Assembly (NCBI GenBank): GCA_020736575.1
Contig: JAGPYM010000012.1
Coordinates: 558,001-622,000, forward strand
DNA length: 64,000 nucleotides
Direction: 5' to 3'
Source of the DNA: Thelonectria olida
Lineage: Eukaryota > Ascomycota > Sordariomycetes > Hypocreales > Nectriaceae
The stretch's first letter is position 1. Each line of letters begins with the position of its first letter. Made by a program: the position numbers and the translations under genes. This document shows, piece by piece, positions 1 to 10,656 of the stretch. A model generated the notes under the pieces. The model was not told where the DNA came from. It saw only the letters and a program-made list of their open reading frames with translations, and searched no databases.

Positions 1-674
1 GTAAAATGGACAACGGCGTTTTATCTGGGAGTGAGACCTGACACTTTTCTCTTCGGCACGCCGATTGCCCAACGAGGCATTTGCGTGCCCTGTATAAACA
101 CCATGGCCGACTATCGATCGGTATCCTAATGCGATGTGTGTCTGCTGGGCGTGTGTTGCAATGATGGATGGCGTGGGAATGGGAAGAAATGAACGGGAGG
201 CACAGCTATCTCCTGCGGCTTCTATTGTTTTGTTTTAGTATAGACTTAATGGGCTTGGGACTACACTAAAGGGAAGATGTCTCGAGATGAGCCATGAATG
301 AAAAACGAAATTGGAAATATCTAAAGCAGTCAAGCAGTCGTGTTTGAAGGCTTGCTGTTATCAACGTTTAAAGAATTTTAATTTACTCTTTTCCCCCCTT
401 AAATACATTGCTTCGGAGCCTTGTTCAGCTGCAGTATTTTGGTGGAGTGGCACTAGCCACTAACAAAGAGCTCGCTCTCAGCCTTGCACCGCAAACTCCA
501 ATTCTTTCCTGTCTCGACCGCAGCCGCGACCGCGCTTCTACCACCAAACCTCAACTCTCTTTACTCTTCCGCCAGCGACTTCCCCGAAGTATCGCGCAAA
601 ACTCACAGCATCTCGACCACGCCCGCTTTATCCCAATTGCTCGAGGCGTACATCGTCGCCCATCATCTTTCACG
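1..674. other. Upstream region of PAF1, no gene seen
   Basis: I see no supported coding sequence here. Stops are frequent in all frames up to about position 400. A pyrimidine-rich patch near 390-400 and short open frames from about 408 lead into the PAF1 start and probably belong to its promoter and leader. The far left may be the 3' flank of a gene outside the window. Confidence 0.5.
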
Positions 675-2124
675 ATGTCCTCAGCGCCTCGCTCCGGCGA
701 GCGCATGATCCATCAGGATTTCATCGCTCGCATTCGATTCAGCAATGCGCTACCGCCGCCACCACATCCTCCCAAGCTGCTTGACATCCCTAACACGGGA
801 CTGGCTAGTGGCCAGTATACCACTCCGGGCTTTGCTTCGCGTCTTGCCAGGGAGCAGCCTTTGAACATCGAGGCCGATGCTGAGCTGGGAATGCCCCTCG
901 ACTTGGTGGGAATGCCTGGCGTCTTTGACGGAGATGAACGATGTGCGTTCAACGTTTGGACTTTGGCTTGATTCCATCAGCCCTGCTAACTCTTCCATAG
1001 CCATTCAAGCGCCCGCCCATCCTCCCTCGCTTCACCCCCACGATCGTCCCCTTCTGAGGCCCATTGCTGCTCTTGGAAAGCCAAAGATGGCCGAAGCCAC
1101 CGTTTCCTTCCTTCGCCGAACTGAATATATCTCCTCTCTCATGCCAAAGCGCCACGACGGACCTGCACCTCGAGCCCTTCTTGCCAAAGCAAACAAAGGA
1201 CGGCGCGTCGTGGAACCCTCTGCCGATTCCCCACAGGCCATCAAGCGCAAGATCGACAAGAGCTTCGATATTGCCGAGCAGAATCTCAAAGACCCGAAGC
1301 GCATCAAGCATCCCACAAAGAAACACCTCAAGCTTGTAGATGCTTCGCCTCTTATTCCTGACCTGGACGCGTTCCCCGACTCAGGTGCCTACGTCACCAT
1401 CAAATTCCTCACCAACCCCGTCCCGGCCGCGAACGAATACGACAAGCGTCTTCTCAGTGGCCTGTTCAAGCCCATAGATAGGACACAGGCCGAAGAGGAA
1501 GCTTACGAGGAAGCTCTGGTAGCACATGAGCAAGATCCTTACAACAACCCCAAGCCGCAAAACCTTATGAATTATGACTTCTATCTTAGCCAATCGGGTG
1601 GGACTGGCGACCGGTTCCGTCGTAAGTTCGACGTTGAGGGCGATGACCACGACGAGGAGGACCTGTACACTCACCAGAACGAGTCTGGCGGCTGCTTCCA
1701 GTTTAATCGACTCAGAGCCTACGAGACAGCAGGAGAACTCGAGCTCGACCATCCCACCAAGTACGACGAGGAGATCATCCTGGCGTACAACGAGGATACC
1801 TTCTATCCTAACCAGAAGGCCGTCTACTATTACCCCGTAATGCAAAAGTCGACCATCCGACCCCAGCGCACAAAGAACATTGCCCGTACCATCGGTATCG
1901 CCGATGATGAGGAACAAACCATCGATCAGCTCGACGTCACCGTCCAGGATCCCTCCGAGGACATGCGCGATGCCATGAAGAGATACCGGACATACCCTCT
2001 CGGTTGGGAGGCGGAAGAGGATGAAGAGCACCACGACGACGAAAAGCGTGGCAGTAGTCCTGCCCCTCGGCGTACGAGGTCACCTTCTGAGGATCGGGAT
2101 GCGGAGGGAGAGGAGGACGAGTAA
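675..2124 (+). CDS. PAF1: PAF1 complex subunit Paf1
   Basis: Exons 675-942 and 1001-2124 encode 463 aa. The 58-nt intron (GT...CTAAC...TAG) joins in frame at the DER|S codon. Paf1 is the core subunit of the Paf1 elongation complex, which travels with RNA polymerase II and supports H2B ubiquitylation and H3K4/K36 methylation in the nucleus. The N-terminus has the family signature: a DFIARIRFSN stretch followed by a proline-rich PPPPHPPKLLDIP segment, then the RPLLRP and FLRRTEYIS motifs after the splice. The C-terminal tail is strongly acidic (EEDEEHHDDE and similar), as in other Paf1 proteins. The ATG at 675 is chosen because the conserved MSSAPRSGERMIHQDFIARIRF block starts there. The next gene, GT90, converges from the other strand. 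Confidence 0.93.
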
Positions 2125-2507
2125 GTCTTGCGGTTGGGAGTTGGCTAATACAGGGCAAGGGAGGCGTGTACGTTTGTAGTCGAGTCTGGGAGATGCCGCA
2201 CATCAGTGAAACCGAAAAAGAGGTATGGTATCATGTATTTGGCGAATATTCCGGCGTTTGATAGATGAAGATTTTGTTCAGGTATGAAAAAGATCAACGC
2301 AACATGCGAGCTTGTGTCGGTGTGAGATCATAATGTCTTTAATATTAAAAGCATAAAGAGTCCATGATCGTATACCAGGTCTATAGTACAAGTCGTTTGA
2401 ACGCCGAACATGTGTCATGCTCTACCCCTCCAGTATTCCTACAGGCATGCAATCATTGAAAGAACCCATTAACGCCGCATATCTCAGTGCCATGGTACCC
2501 AAAGCCG
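2125..2507. other. Convergent 3' flank between PAF1 and the GT90 gene
   Basis: These 383 bases hold the 3' ends of two convergent genes. They include an AT-rich TTTAATATTAAAAGCATAAAG stretch near 2338, plausible for 3'-end formation. I see no coding sequence. Confidence 0.5.
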
Positions 2508-4378
2508 TCATGGCGTGAACCCAATATTCTCCCTGTTATCGTCTGTGACTCGAGCGTACCTGCATCATTGTTAGCTTCTTGATCTCTTTCACCTTCTTCC
2601 CGGTCGTGGCAAACTCACTCTAGTAATAGTCGGAAGAGCCACGCCTCCATATCAACCTGTCGAACCGTCTTGTCCGCCCAGTCGCGACTCGCCGCCGCGA
2701 TCCTCTCCGCCTCGCCACCACTCTCGTCATTGTTCAAGAACCGCACCGTCTCCAGCCAATCGTCGCCCTGGACGCTGAGGGGGATGTAGTGCGCCCACGG
2801 CCGTAGCCACTCGGCGTGCCACTCGCGGAACACGGCGAGCTTGAAGACGAGGCTACGGCTACGCAGGAACGCGTAGAAGCGACCCGAGAAGGCGTTTCCG
2901 TCCATGTCGAGAAGGTACTTGTAGTTCCAAGCGTCTTGCTGCTCAGTGTAGTTTGCGACCTTGAAGAAGGACGCTTGTGCGTCACAATCGCCCGGGTCGC
3001 ATTGGCCCACGTGGGAGAAGTGCACGTCGACGAGGTCGCGGTGGTCTCCCCGGGGCACTTCGGCCGAGGTCCATGTGGGCTGGGAGGGCGTGCCGCTGTT
3101 GAGCATGATTTTGGCTTGGTCGGGAGCGTTCATCTTTTGAACGAGACGTTGGCGGTGCTGTCGTCGCCAGCGACCGTTCCGGCTGTAACCTCCTGTTGTC
3201 GAACCGCGCCAGTACAGCTTGCTCTCCTTTTCATTCCACTCGATGTCCTGCTCCTTCTCGAAAGGAACCATGTTGCTCCAGTACCAGGGGGATGGGTAGA
3301 TCAAGTCATTGTAGGAGGAGATTTTGGACTGGGAGAAGATGGGGAAGAGGTCGTGGACGATCTTGTAAGTGTTTGGTCCGTCGAAGAAGCCAAAGGTCGA
3401 GCTCAGGGACGGCGTGAGGCAGATGTCCGACATTGCTGTAGTGTTGTAAACGAACCCGAGCTCACTCATGCCATAACTGCTGCGCTCATCTTCCCTTTCG
3501 TCCTCTTCGAGCATTCGGGCCGGAGTATTCGGTGGGCATGATATACGTGAGTCGCTCCAGGTTGGTTGGCGGGAGTAGGTGTTGAAGCGAGTAACCGTCA
3601 TCTCGTCAAACGAGTTGCCGTCGTTCAAGTCGGCGTGTGTGCTAAAAGCGTTGGTCGACCATTTTGAGGCAAATGCCGCGGGCATGTTTTCTTTCGTGGC
3701 CTTTCGTCTCAAGCCAGCCAGATCCTCATGCGAAACAACCACTCGAGGCTCATCGTGAATGTTGAAAGCGAGGTCTATATCGGGCAGATATTTGAGGAAC
3801 TTGGCCATCATATCTTTCGTCGCATTCTGTTGCCAGTCTGGCCCTCCTTGCACATATGTAATTTGGTGGTTGCGAACGGCAATGCCCAGCAAGCCATTGT
3901 CAAAGCCCAATGCCTCTCTTGCCCGTGCTCGTATCGTTTTGGGCTTCAAGCCCCAGAACGGCGTCATCAAATCGTGAACAGAATCAAACTCATCTACCAG
4001 CTGGACGTTATTTGATTTCGCAAACGCAAACCACTTATCGAAATGTGGAGGCGGGGGCATCTGGTATCGCCTGCGATACTCGGCCACAGCTTCCTTGAGC
4101 GTCTTGGACTGGCCATCTTTCGTCTCCTGAAGCTTGCGCTCGGCGTCTTGTATAAGATATTTAATCGGATGCGAACTTGTCTCAGGGACAGGTTTGGGCA
4201 ACGGTCCGCCCGCACCCACAATTCCATTGTCTGGACTTGATGGCGGGGTAGCTAATCGCGCGGGAGGATATTCGGAGTCGGGAGATATTCGTAGGAGTGT
4301 ATAGGCGCATAACACGAATGCCACGAGGGCGGTGGCGGAGAGGAGCTGTCGTCGTGGAGCAGAGAGTATGTGTATCAT
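2508..4378 (-). CDS. GT90 (CAP10-like) glycosyltransferase, type II membrane protein
   Basis: Exons on the minus strand are 4378-2619 and 2559-2508, giving 603 aa. The family includes Cryptococcus CAP10/CXT1 xylosyltransferases and animal POGLUT O-glucosyltransferases. These are Golgi or ER enzymes that transfer sugar to glycans or proteins. A short cytoplasmic tail with RR is followed by a membrane anchor at about residues 12-29. The luminal part carries GT90-like blocks such as KLYWRGSTTGG (sugar-nucleotide region) and the C-terminal YKYLLDMDGNAFSGRF...LRSRSLVFK block. A 59-nt intron (GTGAGT...GCTAACA...CAG) near the end adds a last exon of about 17 codons reading EYARVTDDNRENIGF, typical of the CAP10 C-terminus. 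Without it the frame stops just after RLLLE. An in-frame ATG at 4501 would add 41 residues ahead of the anchor. The ATG at 4378 gives the usual short tail. The acceptor is unknown. Confidence 0.88.
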
Positions 4379-5205
4379 GGTATCGGCGGCACGAGACGAA
4401 AGCGAGGGCTGGGCTGGACGAACGTTTAGATGGAATCGAGGGATAGCAGCGCTACTGATGCATGTGAATCGTGTGAAGTCGTTAGGTCTAACATGCGACA
4501 ACCATTGTCAAACCGCAACGGGTTGCCGGTGCTAGAGTCTGTATGTGCTGTTCTTAGGTTCGAATTCGAGCTGAGTCCATATACGATCGTTAATCATAGA
4601 CGCAGATCAGATGCGCGATGGAATTCAAGATCCAAGTGTCAGGTTAAATGAGACGCAGTGGTCGAGATATTGGTTGCATCAAGGACCCGAGCATGGGCTC
4701 TGATTGGTCAAGTACCCCCGATTTCGCACCAAAGTAAACAAAGCCGTTGGCCGGGGTAAACTCGACCGTCTGCCCCACACCAAAACGAAGCCTCACAGCA
4801 GCATCCCAGCCAGTCAAGTCAGGAGGATTCCGAATCTCTATACTCTGAAGATTGATATAAATGGAGGTATATATTTGTCGTGTACCGTCGAGAAGGAGGA
4901 GTCTTGAGGGCATTGCTAAGACAAAAGAATATCACGACTCATTCACTTGAAGATCAATTCACTGGCCTCAACACATCACCCACAGAAGAGCAAAGCTTCC
5001 TAACCAATCACCACACCAGTCACGAACGTCTCATTCAAATGGTTCTGAACATCTCGTCAAGGTTTCATTACTAGTGCTCACGTGTGCGACCAGCTCTATC
5101 GCTGAAATGAATCGCATCGGTCATTGTCATCATAATCCACCCCTCAACGCCGAGAATGCCAGACTCTTTCCACTTTTCAAACAACTTTTTGGTATCCCGT
5201 TCCGT
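4379..5205. other. Promoter of the GT90 gene and 3' flank of uS8
   Basis: About 830 bases lie between the start of the GT90 gene and the stop of uS8, both on the minus strand. Only short open frames are present and none resembles a known protein. Confidence 0.5.
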
Positions 5206-5826
5206 TTAGTAGAAGAAGCCAATGATCTTGCCAGCAACGTGCTTGCGACGAGCCTCCTCGTGATCCATAATTCCGGCGGAGGTGGTCAGGATGACGTAGC
5301 CGAACTGACGGGCAGGGAGCAGCTTGACAACCCACTTCTCGAGGTCGGCGAGACGGACGTTGTAGCGGGGGGAGATGACACCGGTCTTGTTGAGGCGGCC
5401 GTTGAGCTGGACAACGATCTTGCCGGAGCGGTGGTCGTCGACCTCCTCGAACTCGCCGATGTAGCCTGCAAGAAAATCATCAGCAATGTTTCAGAAGATT
5501 AAACGTTAGACGTCATGGGAAGTGAAGTGAATTCATCAGAAAAACGTGTAAGATCTCCGAGTTTCAATCTATCGGCAATTTATAGGGGCTGGGTCGTGGT
5601 GCGGTATCGACAGTAGCCCTAGTTATCATGCCGAATGGGGGTGCAGGGAAAAGAGGAAGAAACTCGGAGCAAGGAAGAGCGTGTGTCACGTACCGTGGCG
5701 CTGCATGACCTGGAGGAACTTGATGATGACCTTGGAGCTAGGTCGGATCATGACCTGGCGCTTGCCGGCCTTCTCGGCGTTGTTGATGCTGTTGAGGGCA
5801 TCGTGGAGAACGGAAGTGCGGACCAT
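5206..5826 (-). CDS. RPS22: 40S ribosomal protein uS8 (S22/S15A)
   Basis: Minus-strand exons 5826-5694 and 5465-5206 give 130 aa, exactly the family length. The protein starts [19 protein letters not shown] and ends [13 protein letters not shown], both diagnostic for eukaryotic uS8. It binds the central domain of 18S rRNA in the small subunit body and takes part in early 40S assembly. The single intron is 228 nt (5466-5693), several times longer than most introns in this window, and splits a Gly codon in HG|YIGEFE. The gene is divergent from eS12, 608 bases away, so the two ribosomal protein genes probably share a promoter region. Confidence 0.96.
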
Positions 5827-6434
5827 TTTGGCGGTTGTGTGAAACGGAGATTCTCAAATCGAGTCTGGAAATGAGGTATCTGCCAAAGAGAAATCCATTG
5901 TTAGCCTTTCCGGAGGCTCGTGAGCGAGGAGAGTGCCCTCAACGATCCGAATCGCCGAGGGTTCTGCCGCCCAATGCTGAAGAGGAGAAGCGTATCGAGG
6001 GAAACATCGCCGATGGGCATCACCCGTCACGGTTCGAAGGCTCCCAAGCCAGCGACGCTCTCAACGATTGCTCTCCCCTGCCATGGTGAAAGGCATCATC
6101 CTTCTTGATTCGAGTCGCTGTCAGCGGTGCTCATACATACCTCTTTTGATTTTTCGTGATCCGGTGGATTGTCAACAAGGAGAAATCGACCAAAGGGAGG
6201 AGTAAAAAAAGTATCCAAGAATCCACCCGTGAATGGTGTGCCCTGGTGGCCCGTGCACGACAAAATGCCCTAACCTGGGCCCGCGCACTCTGTCGTTTAG
6301 ATTTCGGCAAATCTGCGTGACACCAAACGAAGACACTTCCAGACCACGAATTCATTACTCCCCCCCCCCTCCCAACTTTTTCTTGATACATATTAAAATC
6401 TTCGAGGATCGCCCGACAAGAAAATCTAATCAAA
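5827..6434. promoter_or_regulatory. Divergent promoter of uS8 and eS12 with a C-tract
   Basis: These 608 bases separate the start codons of two ribosomal protein genes read in opposite directions. A run of ten C (6360-6369) followed by T and CCC lies about 65 bases before the eS12 start. Pyrimidine tracts next to the start site are common in highly expressed fungal genes. Coordinated expression from a shared promoter is inference. Confidence 0.55.
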
Positions 6435-7098
6435 ATGGTGAGTTTACGGTCCCAAATCCCCTCCGAGATGCACGTCAATTGCCATTTCCCTGGTCACTGC
6501 GCCGCCCTGGGGTGCGAAATATTGCGGCATGAAGCAGACGTGGGGTGGGAAAAAATACCTGGTGACGAAATTGCTAACGAAGCTGTGCGCAGTCGGACGT
6601 AGAAGAGAACAACGCCCCCGAGGTCGCTGAGGAGGTTGAGGTTTCCGGCGATGCTCCCAAGGGTCAGATGTCCATTCTCGACGCTCTCAAGGGTGCCCTG
6701 AAGCTCGCCCTCATGCACGACGGTCTCGCCCGTGGTCTCCGCGAAGCCTCCAAGGCCCTCGATCGACGACAGGCCCACATGTGTGTCCTGAACGAGAACT
6801 GCGAGGAGGAGGCCTACAAGAAGCTCGTCATCGCTCTCTGCAACGAGCACAACATCCCTCTGATCAAGATCCCCGACGGCAAGCAGCTCGGCGAGTGGGC
6901 TGGTCTCTGTACGTTCCTCTCGGATATGGCGACGCTTATTTTGTGCGAGGAAAAGATTGCTAACGGGCCGCAGGCGTCCTGGACCGTGAGGGTAACGCCC
7001 GTAAGGTTGTCAACTGCTCTTGCGTCGTCGTCAAGGACTGGGGTGAGGAGTCACAGGAGCGATCCATCCTCCTCAACTACTTCCAGACCGAGCAGTAA
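6435..7098 (+). CDS. RPS12: 40S ribosomal protein eS12
   Basis: Exons 6435-6437, 6593-6908 and 6974-7098 give 147 aa. The first coding exon is the ATG alone. A 155-nt intron starts at the next base, so the protein reads [15 protein letters not shown]. The body [19 protein letters not shown]...[17 protein letters not shown] and the end [13 protein letters not shown] match eukaryotic eS12, a small-subunit protein at the beak of the 40S particle. Intron 2 (65 nt) splits the Cys codon of AGLC|VLDREGN. An acidic N-terminal extension of about 20 residues before the core is usual in fungi. The gene is divergent from uS8. Confidence 0.95.
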
Positions 7099-7386
7099 AT
7101 GTGTGTGGACACGGACGGCGTTGGATGTGAAGGGGTTTAGAGGTTGCGGATTTGGGTCTCGAGACCACTCGATACGACTTTCTACGTGCAACTCTAGCCG
7201 TTTCGGTTGGCATCTGTATGGGTTTAGGCCTTACGTCTCTCGGCCATATTGCATTGAAGAGGAAAACAAAAAATTTGGGCATCATGAGAATCATTCGTCC
7301 TGAACTTGCCATGTGCATGTGATGTGTAACGTTGCGTGAAAATTGTTTTCATCCTACGGCTGGCGTTGAATTCTCCATAAAGTTTG

Positions 7387-8005
7387 TCACGACTTTCGTC
7401 CTTCCACCTGGATACAAAGTTAGAAGAGGTATGCATATGATGGGCAATAATGTGAATTAACTCACCATGATGATGTGGTAACCGAAATCAGTCCTGGCCT
7501 CGCCAATCTTGGGGTTCGCCGTCGTGCTCGTCTCCAGGCCGTACGCAACCTCTTCAAACTTGGGATGCAAAGAGCCCTTGACCTTCCAGCCTAGGGAACC
7601 GCCTATGGTGCCGTCAGCTTCATCCAAACTCACACTGTTGGCTATTGGCATGCTCAAGGAGAAGGAAACCTACCTTGTCTGGCCTTGTCCTCAGAAAATT
7701 CACGCGCCACGTCGTCGAATTTGACGCCCTCTCTCAACTTGGCCATGGCATCTTCTTTCTTGGAATGCTTCTCGCACTGTATCTCTCGTTAGCATGAGGC
7801 GCTGTAAGCCAACCTAGTCGTTCCATAGTAGAAAGGCTGCATAACGTACCAGAATGTGACGAACGTTGAGGGACTGCGCGCCTTTGCTAGACTTGCTGCC
7901 AGAATCTTCCGCGTCCTTGTCCGCTCCTTTTCCCTTGCCCTTGTCCTTCCCCTTACCACCTCCTGATCCTTTTTCTTTGTTGCCGCCTTTCTTGTCTTTG
8001 CCCAT
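7387..8005 (-). CDS. PIN4: Par14/PIN4-type parvulin peptidyl-prolyl isomerase
   Basis: Four minus-strand exons (8005-7850, 7776-7674, 7602-7466, 7407-7387) encode 138 aa. Parvulins catalyse cis-trans isomerisation of peptidyl-prolyl bonds. The Par14 subfamily lacks a WW domain and is linked to nuclear and pre-ribosomal functions. The N-terminal about 45 residues are Lys/Gly-rich (MGKDKKGGNKEKG...), the basic tail typical of Par14. The catalytic domain follows: VRHIL|CEKHSKKEDAMAKL, FSEDKARQ|GGSLGWKVKGS and the C-terminal FGYHIIM|VEGRKS. The last exon has six codons plus the stop and completes the conserved IIMVEGRK end. If the donor after IIM is missed, the protein ends one residue later as MVS. 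The gene is convergent with eS12 and lies just downstream of the SRA gene. Confidence 0.92.
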
Positions 8006-8218
8006 ATTTGCTCGCGTTGTGTAAATATGTTGTTGATAGCAATGGAGATGGTGGTGAGCAGACGTTGAAGGTGGGTGGGCTGGTGATGCCCCGCCATTTA
8101 CTAAGATCCTGGGAAGAGAGCCCCTCTCCATCACTGATGTCAGTGCATGCAGCCTCACCTAGGAATTCTCTTTGTTGAATAATTCGTCGCCCTTGCAACA
8201 CTTTACACGTGATTTTAA

Positions 8219-9718
8219 CTACATCATCCTCGAATATCTCCCCGGGCCCTTCCAGTCCAGAGGCCCAATCGATGGAACCGGCTGCCCGAGCTTAGCGAGC
8301 TCCAACGAAGTGTGGAATGCAAGCGTCCTCATGTATTGTTCCCGCTCCATCTTCTCATGGGCCTTGCTCGTCTTCCACTCTACCCATGCCTGTTGTCCTC
8401 TCTTCTGCCTAACCGTTTCCCCTTCATATTTTTCAAAAAGCTGCCAGTCGTCCAATTGTGACGGCCGTGGAATCCTGATGATGTCCTCCACTGGTAATTG
8501 GTCATCAACCCGTTCGAGAGTGACGACGAGTCGGTGAAGCTCCGTGTTGACGTTGAGTTTTGTTCCATACTGGCGGATTATGTATCTGTTGTCCAGTCAG
8601 TAACATTTCTTCGAACCATCCCATCTCGGCTTCTACTTGCAGTCCATCGTATCGTATACCTGCCTTGGGGGCTAGGGGGCTCTGGAGCTTATAGCCTCGC
8701 AAGATGCGAATTGTCGAGCCCACTTGAGAGAGAAGCGACAAGTGCATGTCGGAGATTTTACCCTCCCTCGTGTATGTGACGGTCCCATCAGACAAATGGA
8801 CATCTTCTCTTCCAGTAATGAGAGGCAACGCTGCGACACCGTATTTCCCTTTGGTTGGTGTCTCCAGGACACTTCCAACGATTCCGTCGCGATAGGCGCA
8901 AGCCAGATTTAGCCACCAGCTAAAAGAACTTGTAAGTAAATACTCATTTATGCGGTTCGCGTCATCTCTTACTGCCCGACATCGAACTGATTCCCTTCAA
9001 ACTCTGACAACGTCTCAAATGTTCTCGTTGTCCAAAGCCTCTGGTCCATCTGGGATGAACTACTCATCTCAACGTCTCTGAGGCGTCCCGTTCTAGATAG
9101 AATGAGATATCGATCTTGGTCAACCGTGAAGTACAGTTCTTTAAATCGAGCTCGCCATTGCCGTTGAAGCTTTTCCACCATGATCACATCGTCGCGAAAT
9201 CTAGTCGGCAATGGAGATGGCCGATTTCCAGGGTTTATGATGTCAGAGAGTAGTTTGTCGAGCCGCGCGTTCTGGATAGTTCCGAAGTCTATCATGGATG
9301 ATCCGCTGGTTTCATCCTTGAGCACAGCTGTCAAGAAGCCCATGGCCTCTTCCCATCGTGGTCCTAATATTCTCCGGTCTCCCAGGCCCGCACGAACAGA
9401 ATCACTTAGGTCTAGCAACAAATCATTGTCGAGGCCGTCGTTAGAAGGTAGACTGTGCTCTTGGAGCGTTAAGGATGAGCCAAGAACAGATAGGGGATCT
9501 ATTGATCGTCAGCTTTATCATTGTGCCTGAGTTAGTTTCCAAGGCAGGTCTCGTACTTCGAGAGTGTATCAGGTAGTCAGAGGGGCCATCGCCGCCCCAG
9601 CCGTCTTCGGGAGTGAAGCCTGCCGTCAAAGGCACCTATACATATCAGTGAACTGCTTCTCCGAGCATGGCAAGCTTGTATTCACCTCAAAGTAGTAGGC
9701 AGCCGACTTCCCACGCAT
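8219..9718 (-). CDS. Stand-alone SRA-YDG domain protein
   Basis: Five minus-strand exons (9718-9686, 9635-9557, 9498-8973, 8919-8641, 8585-8219) close in frame as 427 aa. Residues from about 205 to 330 form an SRA-YDG domain: a VGHWWLNLACAYRDGIVGS entry, a TVTYTREG strand, VGSTIRILRGYK and the signature GIRYDGLYIIRQYG. SRA domains flip and bind modified cytosine in DNA (UHRF1, plant SUVH, bacterial 5mC-dependent nucleases). I see no PHD, RING, SET or nuclease motif, so this looks like a reader-type protein. The N-terminal about 200 residues are helical and not recognised. The C-terminal about 80 residues are charged and contain many Trp, Lys and Glu. The last intron has a GC donor (GCAAGT). 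The ATG at 9718 is the first in-frame start and gives an 11-codon first exon. The true N-terminus is less certain than the domain. Confidence 0.82.
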
Positions 9719-10656
9719 TGCCAACTGCGGTTGAGGGGAAGTTTGTTGGGCTGAGGTTCTAGAAGGGCGGGCAGGCCCTTGTCGTATTAATACAACCTTT
9801 CGCAAGGTGGCGTTAGTCAGATACTATTGGGACGTTGTGTCTTTGTCCGCCCATGGTCGACATGTCAGATGCTGGTCCGCGCTTTAGTGGCAGAACGGAG
9901 TCAAAGAGATGGATGAGACGGGTCGTGAGCAGGTAACCAAGACAATCTAGGTCGTTCTGTAGGAATGAAGCGTAGGATGAAGGGGTTTAGGTGACTGGGG
10001 GGCTAAGTTAGAGCTGAAGATTTTGTTGGGTGCGAGACGTTGTTCAGTGCTTGTTTAAGGCAGACACACAAGCGAAGCCATCGCAACTTCCTTTGTTAGA
10101 TGCACGGAAGGAAGCAATTCCGTTCTAGAACGACGAGCGACAGAGACAACTGCCACGACAAAATAATGCAAATTAAAAGGCAGATAAATGTCACATTATT
10201 ACTCTCACATGATCTCTCGCTTGGCCCTGGTCTCTCTCGCTCGCCTCAATATCTTACCTATCACACCACAGGCATATGCCCATGTCAGGGGAATGGAGCC
10301 ATGCAACACTACTGAAGCCACTTTTAAATATCCTTTGATTTTCTGCTTGAGGCTGTCTTCTGGCACTATTAAATTGCATGGGTAGTGACAAAGTATCTAT
10401 TACGAATGGAAGAATACGCATCTGTTGACTGGGGTAGTTTGTCCAGTCCCGGCAGCTCGGCTTGGCGGCCATGGTTCACCTTGCGGCCCTGGCAATCATT
10501 TTCCGTCCTGGATCCAGGGCCACGGTAAATCACCGCCCGCGTTCCCCTCGCTAAATAATGAGTTGATAATGACTTCTCCTGTTTCATGCGTTTCCGGCGG
10601 TTTCTGTTCTTCTCTTTAAACATCTTCAGTGACATGAATATTGAATAGTCAACAAC
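9719..10656. other. Divergent intergenic region between the SRA and ABM genes
   Basis: About 940 bases lie between divergent starts. Only short chance frames are present. No RNA gene or repeat was noticed. Confidence 0.45.

Noticed and set aside
4550..4580. GGTTCGAATTC as a tRNA T arm
   Set aside because: The flanks do not pair and no D or anticodon arm is nearby.
5490..5560. C/D box snoRNA inside the uS8 intron
   Set aside because: CTGATGA and CTGA motifs exist, but the terminal stem is weak and the guide match to 18S rRNA is only about 8 bases, so I do not call a gene.
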